A stretch of DNA of 64,000 bases from Isoetes taiwanensis (GCA_021234155.1 JAJEKV010000040.1:5045229-5109228); one strand, 5' to 3'. Shown: positions 22,010-33,720, counted from the stretch's first letter. Numbers and translations are program-made. Notes: a model not told the origin generated them from the letters alone.

Positions 22010-23590
22010 ATAGGGTGACACCCTATTCATGGCAACTCCGGTGATAGAAATGGGGACGAGCCCTGCGTCCCTTCATCAACACCACGGATATGCATGTGGA
22101 TGGTGTAGATCTGCGATCCCCTCTACCTAGATGCGGATATGGCAGCAAAACTTCTATTGGGAGAGTACATAGATGCCATCCCTAATCGCGGAACCAGATG
22201 ACAGCGGCAAAATTGATAGGTGCACATTGAAAAAGCGGCGGGCAAAGTCTCGTGCAACAAATATAGCTCGACGGGCCTATGGCCGGATACTCTAGCCTAG
22301 CGGCAAGCCGTGTCGGGCTTCACCACCACCAAACGAGGCGGTTGAGGAGCGCTGGAAGCGAGGTTCAAGTAATGGCGAGAGGGCAACAAAGCTCGAATTG
22401 CTTGCTTGGCGGAGGAAATCTGAGGCCTCGCACCCAAATTGCTCAAGCGGTAGCTCTTGAAAAGCAGCGTGTTTACGGCATGGAGACCATATCTGACACC
22501 TAGAAGATGGCCTTAGCCTAGTGCACTCTGAAAAGCGGAAGGACAAGAAGAGTCTGGCGACATGCGAGGCCGCATGGATTCCATGTCCACCGCCATTGAA
22601 ACCATGACCACGGGGAAAAGCAAGCGTGTTGAGGAAGAGACAATAGCAACCATCTCGCCTTCAATCCCGAGAGGGAGGCTGCTCTGCTGCGATCGCGAAA
22701 AAGTTCGAGGTCGCTTTTGAAAGAGCGATCTGGTGAAGCCCTTCAAACTAGGGTTGAGACACAAAAGTGGCCCTGCAATGAACCCTATCTTTGGACTCTC
22801 GGCTTGCGGAATCACGGAGCATAGCTCCGCTGGCTTCGAATCGGAAGGTGCGAGGGGTGAGGGCAGCCCTGCTGAACAAGGCAAGGGCCTCAATCACGAG
22901 GCTCATGAGCAATTGCGGCGGTGCATGCATGAATTGAAAAAGCGGCAACAATTTCAGCGAGGAGGCGATACACGCCGCGGCGGTCCACGCCCAAGAGTGC
23001 CGCAAAGGTGTCGGCCGGGGACCGTGCGCTCTTGCACCCCAAGCCACTCTATGCCACCCCGCCCCAGCGTAGGCCCACGGCCTATGCTCGTAGACAACAA
23101 ACAACTCTTGTTGTTGTGCGGGCAAAACGCCATGGCCGGTGAGCGCCCGCGGGTAGAGGATCCGGTAGTGAGGCGATGCGAGATCGCCAATGACATTGTG
23201 CGGCTATCCTACGCCCGGGGTAGTCCGGCGGTCTGAAGTGGCGGCTAAGGCTGCCCTTGTATGTTGACCGAGACGACCCCGACCCAACAAAGAAGACCCG
23301 CTTGAGCCGCGAGTTGGCCAAAGTTAAAAGCATTCGCATGACGGGGAGGAGGCTGCGGGACTGATTCGGGGGTAAGATGCAAATTTTCAAGCCGCCAAAT
23401 CTTTGCTGCAAATCTGCTAACCCTCCGGCTGACTCGACCATGCCACTTCTTAGCGCACCTTCTGACCCTGCATACTGCTCAAGTTGCTTCACCTTACATT
23501 TGCTTTCGCACATCTCGGTGCCGCCTCGCCACCCCCCTTCTAGCGTAATGCTTTGAATCCCCAAGCTGCCGCCCTGGCAGGCAAATAGGA
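22010..23590 (+). pseudogene. LINE B 5' coding region (unassigned)
   Basis: GC-rich and formerly coding in appearance, with dispersed short open frames, but I recognise no domain. It lies between the 5' monomers and the endonuclease, where ORF1 or the N-terminal part of a single ORF would be. Confidence 0.4.
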
Positions 23591-23599
23591 ATTGTGCCT

Positions 23600-24400
23600 C
23601 GCATGGTCTCACGGGGTGTCGGGGCTTCCCATGGCGAAGGAGATAGTCTCAACTCTGTTCGCTGCGGATATGGATCGATCTTCCTTATGGAAACATGGGA
23701 GCATGCGGGACCACGGGATGCGGACTTGCGGGATACGGTGCTACTCAATCTTCAATGATTGCCGCGAGGAAGCGGGGGCATGGGGGAGTTGCACTGCTAC
23801 TATCGAGCGACCTTAGCACGGTCGGTTTCCTTGTTCAAGGCGGACAAGCACTGGCGGTACTTGTGGGTGCGTGTGCAAAGCTGCGATGCTTGAGACCCCT
23901 CTTTGTGGCGACTGCTACTTTCCACATCGCGAGAAAGCAACTTCTATCACACCCACTTTCGGATGTGGATAGGCTGGACCCCTATGTCGATCTATATGAT
24001 GACATCTGGCCGGCATAGCGGTTAGGCGGTGTCATACTCCTTGGAGACTTCAATGCAGCGCCCGGGGTAGAACAACCCATGAGATTTGATCCCTTGGTGA
24101 TGATATATTGCATTTGCGTCTGCGAAGCGGCAGCCCGCGGACATCGGATGACAATCAGGTCTACGCTATGGTAGACAATTGCTTTTGCTCTATGGTATCT
24201 TTGACTGGTAATACGCAATGGGTATGCGGTGGCGATCCACCCAAAAAACACTTGTAGGCGGGGAAAACCCGGGGAGGATCTAGTGTGGTGGACTATGTCT
24301 TTGGTGCACGGCGGGGATATGCATGTCGTCAAGCACTTCAGTGGGAACAACTAATAGGGATGAAGAGATCGACTCGGACCACTTACCACTTTACTTGAAG
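23600..24400 (+). pseudogene. LINE B endonuclease domain
   Basis: Blocks of an AP endonuclease occur in order: GHGGVALLL (~23790), then VILLGDFNAAPG with the metal-binding GDFN at 24042-24056, and DSDHLPLYLKLAW with the SDH motif near 24374. GDFN and SDH are intact in their local frames. Frameshifts separate the blocks. Confidence 0.8.
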
Positions 24401-25199
24401 TTGGCTTGGCGGGTTGTGCGAACCCCACGTGCCCGCGACTCCTCACATGCCTCATTGCGATTGGATTATGAACATCGCGGGGGCTTATGCCCGGATGCTT
24501 ATAGATGACTGGCAGAAATTTTGCAATATCCTACACTAGAGCAGCGAGCGGCCCGGTGGTGATGTGCTTAGGGCTATGGCGAGAGATGCTTTGGGATAAG
24601 CGCCCGCGACGGACCTCGGGGAACACAACCTTCCCGTAATCAATGGTTTGATCACGAGTGCAAAGGAACACAAGCGGCTGGCTCGCCAAGTCCCGGAACC
24701 ACGCTTTACGCCCACATGCGGTCGGGCGATGCAGCGTCTTCCTTAAAAGCTAAGAAAGCGGGTACATTGCGGCACATCAAAGGGAAATGTTTTATCTCAC
24801 TGGGCGGCACCCGGGACCTTACGGCGAAGGGTTCTTAGAAAGCAGTCAGCCCCATGGAACATCACTCCCGGCGGTGGAGGCAATACTTACCTTGACTATC
24901 GACCCTCGGGGTGCACATGCGGCATTACCCTGCAAGAAGGCCCGGTCTTTGGAAATCCGCAGTTCGGGCGTGGAACAAGGCTTACAGCGTCTTGCCAATG
25001 GGAAAGCCGGACACGGATGGCATCGCGGCGGAGAATTGCTTAAGTGGGCGGGGTAGTCCATAATACCGGTCTTGCCGCCTTGTTCAACAAGGCATTCTGG
25101 GGAAGGCTTCCGTGCAATGGACCAATAGCGAGTTGTTCCCATCTATAAAGGCGGGTGACCCGCCTTTGCCCGACCAATTCCGAACAATCATGGTGAGTT

Positions 25200-25960
25200 C
25201 GGTGTTTGCAAAATTACTTCTTTGGGATTCTCGGCGGCGGTTGGCCCGAAATTTGGCGGGCGTGAGAATCTGAGCCCTCACCCGAGGCGGGATTTGGACC
25301 CGACACTCAACCATTGACCACATCTTCACATTGCGAGCTCACGGTTGAAGGCGGCCCGGAACCGCCGTCGGGATCTATATTGTTGCCGTGGATTTTGCAA
25401 AGGCATTTGACAACGTGCCTCGGGAAAAACTATGGGCAAGATTGCGGCGACTAGGGGTTCGGTACATTTGCGGAATGCATTATCGAGCTTTATGAAAGAT
25501 GCTCGGGTCGGTTGCGGCCGACAAGCCAACCATTTGATAGTAGTATCGGGGTTCGCCGGGGATGCCCTCTCTCCCCAACATTGTTTGGGCTTTACATTGA
25601 TCAATTGGAGGCTGGCTGGCGATAATGGGGCGGCGGGGCTCACCTTCTCTACGGATCATCAGCGGTTAATATATCTTTGATGATGTGGACCTCTAACTTA
25701 CACACCGGCGGACATGCAGCGACATCTCGATGCCACGGACACATTTTGTCAAGCGTGATATCTTGGCGTCAACTTGGCCAAGACTAAGGTGGTTTTCATA
25801 TCATCTTCCGCGACATCAGGATCCCCTCCTTGGATTCAGAGGCGAGAATGTGGAAGTAGCATCCACATACAAATATTTGGGAGTGGAGTTTAGTCTACTA
25901 TGCCTTTGGGACACATCCATGCGACTCACGAGGGATTCTGGTGGGCTGGAAAGCACTATA
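25200..25960 (+). pseudogene. LINE B reverse transcriptase domain
   Basis: Blocks in order: TRHSTIDHIFTLR (~25290-25330), VDFAKAFDNVPREKLWARL with the first catalytic Asp (25388-25445), GVRRGCPLSPTLFGLYID (25549-25602), a damaged second catalytic block reading FDDVDL (~25677), and TYKYLGVEF (25865-25891). Frameshifts lie between nearly all blocks. The FDD form replaces the usual YADD. Confidence 0.85.
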
Positions 25961-26880
25961 TGCAATGCAAAACAATAGTCATAGAAGCGGAGTTGTATGA
26001 TTGGACCCATCGGTCACACTGTTCAAAGTCTTAGTGGAACTTTGTCCTTTTATCACGGGGTTGAAGTATGGGGCCCAGTGGTATCCTAAGCTACTTGGAA
26101 TGACTTGGGCGGTCGCGAGAAAGCCTTCTTGAATACGAGCACTAGGGGTGAAGTCCACGGTCCCATATCAAATTCTCTGCGGGAAGCGGGATTCTTGCCT
26201 CTTGAGGTGACCCTTGATCGCCACATTGTCTATTTTTGAAAGGTGGTCAACATGGGCGATGCTCGTCTCCCAAAACAAAAGCTTATATCATGGCAATGGG
26301 GCCCTAGCGCCTCAAGGCCTCTTTGGAGGAAAAAAGAGCTCAATGGATGGCTAGATGGAATGTGCGAGAACGCAGGTGCATACATGTGCAAGCGGCGGTC
26401 GCCATAGCTTGAGGCAATATCTTGGCGCTTGCTTCATCGGCAAGCTTTGGGATGCCGGCGCCCTTGAGCAGGTCAAGGCGACACACTACCGGCGCCACAT
26501 AAATCCCACATTGGAGCGAGGCCCACAATGCTACTGCGCACCCACTTGCCCATGAAAAGCCTTGAGACTCATTGCCTCCATTCGCTTACGCGGGGCACAT
26601 CATCTTGAATTGAGGCGAGGCGGATGGATTGGTGAGCCCGCGTCGGGGGCGGCTGTCAATCTTTGCCAAATGGGAGTCATTGAGGATGAATCTCATACCC
26701 TTCAAAGTTGCCCGGACATATGATCAAATCCGGGGCGCTATCTTTGAGTTGGTGGGGGGCGGCCGGCCGCTACATGTGACATTGAGCACGGCATCCGTGC
26801 GGATGCTAGGATCATACCGCGGAGGTCATGGACATGCGAGATCAGCTATGTCCTCGGACACGCTTACTTGACATGTACAT
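25960..26880 (+). pseudogene. LINE B C-terminal region
   Basis: Aligns by eye with the minus-strand copy at 39465-40290: LDRHIVYF with MGDARLP here versus LERHIIYFQKVVAMGDTHLP there, and KRAQWMARWNVR versus KQAQWISRWGVQ. It ends with GGGRPLHVTLSTASVRMLGS. The function of this region in LINEs is unclear; a Cys/His cluster is visible in the other copy. Confidence 0.75.
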
Positions 26881-27084
26881 ACACATTTATTTCATGATGA
26901 TGTATACTTATGCGGTTTGGTGACATTCTTAATGCGCCCGCGGTTTTCCCTCGAAAACCCTTGGTGAGGGTTTTTAACCGGGGACGGTAATAAGTTTCTT
27001 TGCGCTCATACAGGTCCCATAGGCCGATTGGTCTCAGTGGACGATAAAAAAACTATTCTATTCTATTCTATTAACCATTAACAC

Positions 27085-28480
27085 CTAATTTTCTTGATAA
27101 AATAGGTACCATCTCTAAGCCTAAATATTAGCCAATGAATTTTCATTTACGCTTCTCATGTTGGAGTATTTATATTGCCCATGACCATTAGTTGGAATCT
27201 CAAAACTTCCTTTTCGGATGGCAAGACTTCAAACATAAAGATCTTTCCAACTTGTCAATGCCTATTTTTTTCGGCATATAAGTAGAATATGTAAATATGC
27301 CATTAGATCTCCAGGTATGCTCAACATATGCCAGAACATGTGAAAACTACCCTCCCCTAACGAATTGCCTATTAAAATGGGTACAATCCAAAAACCCCTT
27401 AGAGCTCTTATAGGTTCACATTTGATTTGACGAATCCTGATCGTTTTAGAAGTTTCATCATAAAAATTTCTATGACAACTATACACCTTTTGTATTTGAG
27501 TACGTTCATGACAATATCTAAAACTAATTTTGTATAAAGTTTATCCATAAAGCAAAGTTTAGATTTTGGTTAAGTGGTGACCCACTAGTCCTAGAACAAA
27601 TAAGTCTTGACTTCAAAGCCACCCAAAGTTGCATTCGATGTAAGGTGATTGGGGAGCAAGACCAAATTAGCAATGTGTATAGGTCATATATCAATCGGAT
27701 CTTTGCTAATGTGGCATAAATCGATATCGTGTGTATGACATATGTCCAATCGGATGCTACCAATGTTGCATAAACCTAATCTTCTTAGCCATAAGATATG
27801 ATAGATACTATTTCTAAGTTTTGAAAAATCTGTATTCTACCAGTCACTATAGTTTTTTGTATGCTTCTCATGTTGGAATATTTGTATTGCCAATGATGGA
27901 TTTCAATGGCTAGGGTCTTAGATGTCCTTTTTCAAATAGTCAAGATCCAACTGGACCTCAAAGCTAGATGCATGCCCAACTTGTAAGATATTTAGCATAG
28001 AATATGCAAGTATACCATCAAATCTTTAGATATGTTTAGGATATGTCAAACATGATAAAACTCTCCTTTCCTATCAAACTGCCCATGAAAAATGGCCAAT
28101 CTAAAGAGCCCTTAGAGATCTTAAGGAATCACATTCTATTTAACTAATCATGATTTTCTCATAAGCTTTCATAATCAGAATCTTCAAAACTCTAATAATC
28201 TAGCCTAAAGTTTATCCATAGGGCAAAGTTCATCGGTGTTTGGTCTACTGGTAATGCATTAGTTCTAGCAACTATAGGTCTCGAGTTTGAGACCACTAGA
28301 ATTGCACTCTGAATTGTTGAGCGTCAAATCCCACAGATGCAATGTAAAGTGATTGGGTGTAGGGCCCAACCGAGCAATGTTAGTGTGGTGTGTGGTCATA
28401 TGTCCAGTTGGATGCTGCAATGTAAAGTGGTTGGGGGCAGGGCTCAACCGAGCAATGTAGTGTGGTGAGCCAGTTGGATG
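27085..28480 (+). repeat. Two diverged tandem ~690-bp composite units
   Basis: Units begin at about 27085 and 27776 with CCTAATYTTCTTRG, share GCTTCTCATGTTGGARTATT, a 'catgtgaaaactaccctcc'-like block and AAGTTTATCCATARRGC, and each ends with a tRNA-like head and a GATTGGG-type tail. Divergence is roughly 25-30 percent by eye. A fragment of the unit start also lies at 20389. No protein is encoded. Confidence 0.7.
27567..27760 (+). repeat. tRNA-like SINE segment, composite unit 1
   Basis: A box-like TGGTTAAGTGGTGA at 27567 and a degenerate B box near 27604-27620. The following sequence, GTAAGGTGATTGGGGAGC and AGCAATGT, matches the unit 2 segment, so the two are homologous. Confidence 0.5.
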
Positions 28481-28500
28481 CTGCTTAGTGGCATGACGTT
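28241..28500 (+). repeat. tRNA-like SINE segment, composite unit 2
   Basis: A box-like TGGTCTACTGGTAATGC at 28241 and B box-like GGTCTCGAGTTTGAGACC at 28277-28294, which is also an imperfect palindrome. Afterwards an internal ~60-bp duplication (AATGTAAAGTGRTTGGG, CCAACCGAGCAATGT) occurs twice. The element ends at the TATC microsatellite. Confidence 0.55.
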
Positions 28501-28506
28501 AAAACA

Positions 28507-28511
28507 ACTAT

Positions 28512-28543
<32 letters not shown>

Positions 28544-28555
28544 ATATACACACAC
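28507..28555. repeat. TATC/TA/CA microsatellite
   Basis: Eight or so TATC tetramers followed by TATATA and CACACA, directly after the SINE-like segment, where SINE tails are commonly found. Confidence 0.9.
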
Positions 28556-28629
28556 ATTACTAGTGATTGGAATAACTTGTTTGAACACTTCGAAATCAAC
28601 AATTAATAGGGACAATTTTGACAATACAG

Positions 28630-28704
28630 GTATCTTGATGGAAGTGGCGTGTCCGACTTATCAATGCCATCAAGTTTGGCACATTTGGAAGCACTAAATG
28701 AATT
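28630..28704 (+). pseudogene. RLK LRR exon a
   Basis: Starts after ACAATACAG and ends before GTATGT. Local translation reads YLDGSGVSDLSMPSSLAHLE, an LRR resembling YLDGSGVSGPIPSSLA of LRR-VIII kinases, with the GPIP core altered. Seventy-five nucleotides, one LRR. Confidence 0.75.
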
Positions 28705-28774
28705 GTATGTTTCTAAATTACATATTAAAGTACTGCAATAAATATCTAAATTTTCTATTATATGACTTGAGCAG

Positions 28775-28846
28775 GTCATTCCGTGATTGCGGCTTCAGTG
28801 GCACAATGCCAACTCAAATTGGGCATCTAGCAAATCTCACTTATTT
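28775..28846 (+). pseudogene. RLK LRR exon b
   Basis: Exactly 72 nt between GAGCAG and GTATGA. It encodes SFRDCGFSGTMPTQIGHLAN and LTYL, one 24-residue LRR in a single frame. The cleanest LRR exon here. Confidence 0.85.
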
Positions 28847-28914
28847 GTATGAAATGATATAACATATTTAGCTCTTTATGTATATTTCAAATGATTTATT
28901 AAAGTGTTGTTCGG

Positions 28915-28986
28915 GGACTTGAGCTTCAACAATTTCACAGGTGAAATACCACATACATTCGGATCATTAACTCGCTTGAAACATTT
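28915..28986 (+). pseudogene. RLK LRR exon c with altered acceptor
   Basis: Encodes DLSFNNFTGEIPHTFGSLTR and LKHL, followed by GTAAGC. Counting back 72 nt from the donor puts the exon start at 28915, where the preceding dinucleotide is GG in TTGTTCGG instead of the expected AG. A normal acceptor is therefore missing. Confidence 0.8.
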
Positions 28987-28989
28987 GTA

Positions 28990-30000
28990 AGCACTATATC
29001 TCTTTCTCCCGAGCTCCGGAACACGGACGTTGTGCCATTATCTCTCAAGATTGTATTTTATTGCTATTAGGACCTGCGAAGCAGTTAGGTTTCTCAAACC
29101 ATAAGATAGGATGAGATTTTTGACAAGGGAAATGATACAATAGTAGATTCAAAGTAAATTGTCCTTAAGCTCACCCATAGAACATCGAATAAAATTGAAA
29201 ACGGACTAAGTCAATTTGGGTATGGGAATATAGGAATTTTTTTATACATGAGGATTAACTTTGAAGTGAATAGGTGATGCAACTAACAAGAAAAATGAAT
29301 CAACTAAAAAATTGAACATAACGTTTCTAACTAAAACACTATCATGATTGATAAATTTTGAACTTCATAATCACATGAACCAAAATCAGAAATACGGAGT
29401 TCACAGTAAATCAATAATGGATTATCTTGGCATCATCATCATTCAGAGAGATAAATGCATGATGAATAATTGAAATTTAGGTTGGAATCATAGACTTGAT
29501 AGAAGTAATTGTATAGTCTTAGATCACCAGAAGTAAGTAAGTAAGGGGTATTTTATTGTCAATCGACCCTAGGGTCTTGTGACATAAGATAAGATAAGAT
29601 AACAACACTATGTAGTATGAGCACTGCATCAACGCCATGTTTCGCTACTTAATTTTACAATGGCAGCTGCCTATGTAGACTACAGGCTATAGGGATCTTG
29701 ATGAAAGAAACTCCATTCTTTTAGGGAAAAAATCACTCAACCTATGACTGTATATCCGAGGACATTGAATTACGTGACCTCATTTTCTTTATTCACTTTC
29801 TTATTTGCCAAGGGTTTAATTCACTTTCTTATTTTGGTCATTGGGTATCTGCTACAAGCTTTTTTATGATGTCTAGGTCAAAAAAATTGAAGAAAATATG
29901 TTTGGCATGGGAATTTATAAACCTTGATTTATCTCACGATCATTGATCTTGATTTAGACCCTTTTTCGGTGTTGAACAAACCTATAGTTTTTGGGAATGG
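28990..30000. other. Intronic AT-rich sequence
   Basis: No gene or named repeat apart from a short TAAGATAAGATAAGATAA tract at about 29586-29602 and a poly-T run starting at about 30001. Confidence 0.6.
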
Positions 30001-30270
30001 TTTTTTTTTTTTTTTTTTTTTTTCTTTTTTTTAGGGGGGGTTTGTGTTTGTAATGCCCTATCTAGCAAAACTTGCAGAAGGTTTCACCTATTCCAAAGGG
30101 GATACACCATGTGCGTTAATGGTGTCCACAAAAACCCCTCCATATTCGCCTTATCTAGGGTTCAAAAACACACCCTTATCGTATACATATTACACTAGAG
30201 TGCCCCTTAAAAACTCCATATTTCTGTATGTATACGTATGGTTTAATTTGAAGAAAACCCACCCCAATTA
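30001..30270. repeat. Poly-T run and possible MITE-like segment
   Basis: Twenty-plus T followed by AGGGGGGGTTTGTG. Sequence to ~30265 ends AACCCACCCCAATTAA, weakly inverse to the start. Words such as ATGGTGTCCACAAAAACCCC and CAAAAACACACCC resemble the reverse complement of the 239-bp TIR element. Evidence is thin. Confidence 0.3.
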
Positions 30271-30494
30271 ACTTACATGCTATATACGGCTTACATTATG
30301 TAAAACCCTTGGGGAATGGGTTAGAAAACTGACACATCTTCTGAATGAAGTAAACAAATGATCAAATAGTCTTTAAAAGCAGCTCGTTTAGGAAGGGAAA
30401 TGCACTGACATTTAATGATACAACAATGATCAAGGTAAAAAAAGGGTTAAATGTAGCCTTGTAATTGTAAAATTGGAGATGCCCTTGAATTGAA

Positions 30495-30525
30495 TGCTTA
30501 AGAATAGAATAGAATAGAATAGAAG
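30495..30525. repeat. AATAG pentamer tract
   Basis: TAGAATAGAATAGAATAGAA, the reverse complement of the ATTCT tail of LINE B. It may mark the 3' end of a minus-strand LINE tail insertion. Confidence 0.5.
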
Positions 30526-30609
30526 CACGAGACAATAAAAGTTATACCAATAAGAAGCCTCTAAGTGAACTCTAAAATCATATATTTATTATAAGCAAAA
30601 GTTCAATAT

Positions 30610-30815
30610 GTTAAGCCTACCAGCCATCTTAGCTTTAGTGCATTTTGCTCACAACACCTTGGCCTCAACTCATTCTTTATCGTCACCCCATATAAACTTC
30701 TGATTGTACGAAATAATTCATCCATCTTATACTGAGAAGCTAACCAAGCAAGCCATGCAGACGTAATTGCGGCTAGAAACTTAGCCACCACACTAGGCAG
30801 TGCCAAGTTGTAACA
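30610..30815 (-). pseudogene. Candidate exon, unknown protein
   Basis: Minus-strand open segment containing LPSVVAKFLAAITSAWLAWL, then YKMDELFRTIRSLYGVTIKN and a short C-terminal part. One hydrophobic stretch of ~18 residues suggests a membrane segment. It lies downstream (minus strand) of the exon at 31187-31390. I do not recognise the family. The composition looks like a real coding exon rather than repeat. Confidence 0.4.
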
Positions 30816-31186
30816 AAATAAATGCTTCTGTAGCCTGTGAATTATTTCATCTCTAGTGCATCTAGAAATGGGAAGGTAATCTCAAAAGTACCAACAGGTT
30901 CAAAAGAAAAATAAAGCGAAGCCTTTCGGATCTCAAGGGCAACACACAATACCACAAGCGGTGGATAATGTGGTATTCAACATGAAACCACGATAATGGG
31001 ATATAATGGAGGCATGGCTCGTACAAACATAACAATGGTCTTCACTGCCAATCATTGGTTTCAATTGCTAGTTATCTTTTGTTAAATAATATTTAATAAT
31101 TTCGAACTTCATTTGATGCAAGAGACATGCAACACATATGGACACGCTGCAGGTTCCAATTACAATGTATATAAGTAGGTTCTTAC

Positions 31187-31390
31187 CTTTGGAATAAATG
31201 GCGGATAAGGTAGAGATGGTAATGGGCCGAACACAAACCTCCCAAAAGCACTTGTTGCAAGGTGATGATCGTAGGCTGCTACAGACGTAAATGACATGTC
31301 ATCATGAGCCTTAAATATGCACATTGTTGATGTCACAGAGAAGGAAGATTGTTCAAACATAGAGGAAACATATTTTTTCATCCAAATGTC
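31187..31390 (-). pseudogene. Candidate exon with canonical donor, unknown protein
   Basis: Open segment ending FGRFVFGPLPSLPYPPFIPK, then a consensus donor (AAG then GTAAGA on the minus strand). Upstream residues include KAHDDMSFTSVAAYDHHLAT. The donor at the natural end of the conserved-looking peptide is good evidence for an exon. Family unknown; it could belong to a host gene lying antisense inside the kinase intron. Confidence 0.45.
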
Positions 31391-31639
31391 ATGCATATAC
31401 AGCTTGATATTATTATATCGGTTGCTACAGTGGGTGCAACTAGGTCAGATCTCCCTCGACATTTCTTAGTGCACTTTAACGTCGAACTTTCTCGGCTACG
31501 TGTCATGTGTTACAGAAGTCAGCTAAAGGGCACTATTTGTTCAGTACAAGAAGACTTCACTTCATTTCAACTTAGTAAAAGAGAGGAAGAGCTACACAAA
31601 ACAAGTGAAGCAAGACAATAAAAAATTCTTCTATTCTCT

Positions 31640-32520
31640 TTATTTGTGGCATTGACTTTTTTGGTCAACCTCTCGTCTTTGCCCCCATCTGTGTGGTACC
31701 CTTCTGATCCTTTCTGGCTTCCTTTCTTCCCCCCTCTCCACTTAACTAGTTTTATTCCTTGCTTGTCTTATCCTCAATAGTTGCATCATATATCACTATT
31801 GGACCTAGCATTTCCTCGTTGCCCTTCCCCCCTTTCCCCTCTTCGCTCATTTATACTTTTCTTCTAGAATTCTTCCATGTTTTCCAAATGCTGGGATAGC
31901 TCTTGCAAATGTGCATCCCTTCCTCTTTTTAATACACTCCAACATTCTCTACCCTACCAGAATTCCTATATGATTGAGTTCCCTTGCTTTTAACAACTCC
32001 TTGTGTAGATTCTGCCTATGTAGGCTCGTTAATGCGTCTTGGATCTTCATTATATTCTTCAACTTGGTCTGCTTTGATTAATCTATCCTTCGCTACCAAT
32101 GTTCTTTAGGATCAATGCTTATATGTCTTGGTCCGCCCCTTTATACTGGCATGCACTGCCTATGCTTCGATGCAACAATCCGGAATGTGTCCTCATGAGG
32201 CTTTTTAGCAATCTGTATTATCCTAACATGATGCCTAATATTATTATGCTCCTCATATCCAGCTAGATGAGATTTAATCACATGCTTGCCAATCATTTAA
32301 ATCACCATATTTATTTTCTAGGGCAACCAACCTTTCTACGATATTTTCTTTTCCTTCTCAACGTCCTCCTTTTGTCGTTGGATGTCTTCTTCTGTGCTCT
32401 CTTAACTTGCACCTTGTCCTCGATCATTTCTATTGCCTCCTTTTAATCTTGACGATTAGTGCTATTGCATATAGTGTATCCATCTTCGGTAGCCTACCCT
32501 CCAGTTGAGCCAGGGTCTTG
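31640..32520 (-). pseudogene. Decayed coiled-coil-like coding remnant
   Basis: Minus-strand translation shows related pieces in shifting frames: KTLAQLEGRLPKMDTLYAIA, IEMIEDKVQVKRAQKK, EDIQRQKEDVEKEKKIS, LVALENKYGDLNDWQACD, and farther along EMLGPIVIYDATIEDKTSKE. The Glu/Lys/Leu pattern suggests coiled coil. No domain identifies it; a transposon gag or a lost host gene are both possible. Confidence 0.35.
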
Positions 32521-33600
32521 ATTGCTTGGTGACTTGGTTTGATCCTCTTTATTAGCTAACTCTATCGTCTTTGTATGAGACACTGCTCTACCTCCTTGAA
32601 GTGTTGGCATCTTATTGTTCCCTTTTTGAGTAATATGTTTTAGGAGCATATGCCTCATTCCCACCTCTTTGGGCTTATAAAAGAGAAATAATAGTTGGTT
32701 GGATCCAACTGTTGTACCTTGGTGGATGGTCAGGGGTTATCCTCGTCATCTATATACATAGTTTTTCCTTTTATGCTATCCCATCATATAAGAGTTTATA
32801 AACGTTTAACAAGTCATAGTTCCCCATAGCTGATGGATGAAGCATCAACTGGACGGTGGTATCTTGGTGGCTGGCCAAAGGTATCTCTCTATCCTGACTC
32901 TTAGGTTCTCCTCCCACGTTGTCGTATTGTCCTCGCTTACAAGCTGTGAGATAATGTTATTTCTCATTTCTCAGGTTGTACCCATGTTATCTGGTGGGCT
33001 ATAGGTTTTCATCACTATCCTGACACTTAGCTCCCCCCACTACTCTTGTATCCTCGTGGGTTTACCAGATTGTCTTCTCTTCTTACATATGTTTGATCTA
33101 TATTTCAACAAACTCTCTCTAATATTGGATAATCCAGACTCACTTTGCAATAAAAGATACTGATTATTACTCTAAACTTTAAATTACCAATATATCCACC
33201 TTTGCAATTGTAATCCCACCAATCAAATGTTAAGTAGGGATATGATTGTACAGACTTCAAAAAGACACATTTATGAATATCAGGGAGACTTATTTGTTAC
33301 CCAATTCCATACTCAGTTCCTTTATAGCAAAATATTTACCATGTTAACAATGACAACAAAAGCCCCAAGAAAAGCATAGCCCACATGCGGCCTGCAACTG
33401 ATCTTCTTTTACTCCCCTTCCTCGTTGTTTGAATCATCTCCATCATCCTCCCTGCATACCTTCATGTTTTGGTCTGCGTTGTCGCAACTATCTGCCCTTG
33501 ATATTCTTTCATGGCACTAAAAAGTGAAAAGAAGCATCCAATCACCCGTGCTTTCGTATGTAGCTTCGATGAAAAGTCGCTTCCCTAATTTCTGACCAAG
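32521..33600. other. Intronic stretch, no gene recognised
   Basis: CT-rich. Short phrases such as CTTGGTGGMTGGYCA recur at about 32720 and 32865. No convincing coding frame. Confidence 0.5.
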
Positions 33601-33720
33601 CCTTAGGAGCCAATTTTGTTGCTTGCCCTCCGTTTCAATGCGGGCCAAACTGGGTTAAGTGGGTTGGGTTGGAAACAAAACCAACAAAATTTTCTCCCAT
33701 CTCCTAAGACGAGTTCATCG

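Larger units (their letters stand above)
21540..27065 (+). mobile_element. LINE family B, plus strand, nearly full length, decayed
   Basis: Non-LTR retrotransposon with 5' repeats (21601-21985), a long decayed ORF with endonuclease and reverse transcriptase blocks, and a 3' end GGTCTCAGTGGACGATAAAA followed by ATTCT pentamers (to ~27065). It is distinctly GC-richer than its surroundings. Numerous frameshifts leave only short open frames. Minus-strand relatives lie at 39465-40710 and 50500-51270. RT wording (GVRRGCPLSPTLFGLYID) differs from the L1-like element at 10956-17253, so this is a separate clade. No target duplication was found. Confidence 0.85.

Noticed and set aside
22279-23612. Host gene in the GC-rich stretch
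   Set aside because: Short frames exist on both strands, but the segment lies between LINE B monomers and its endonuclease and has no recognisable host domain.
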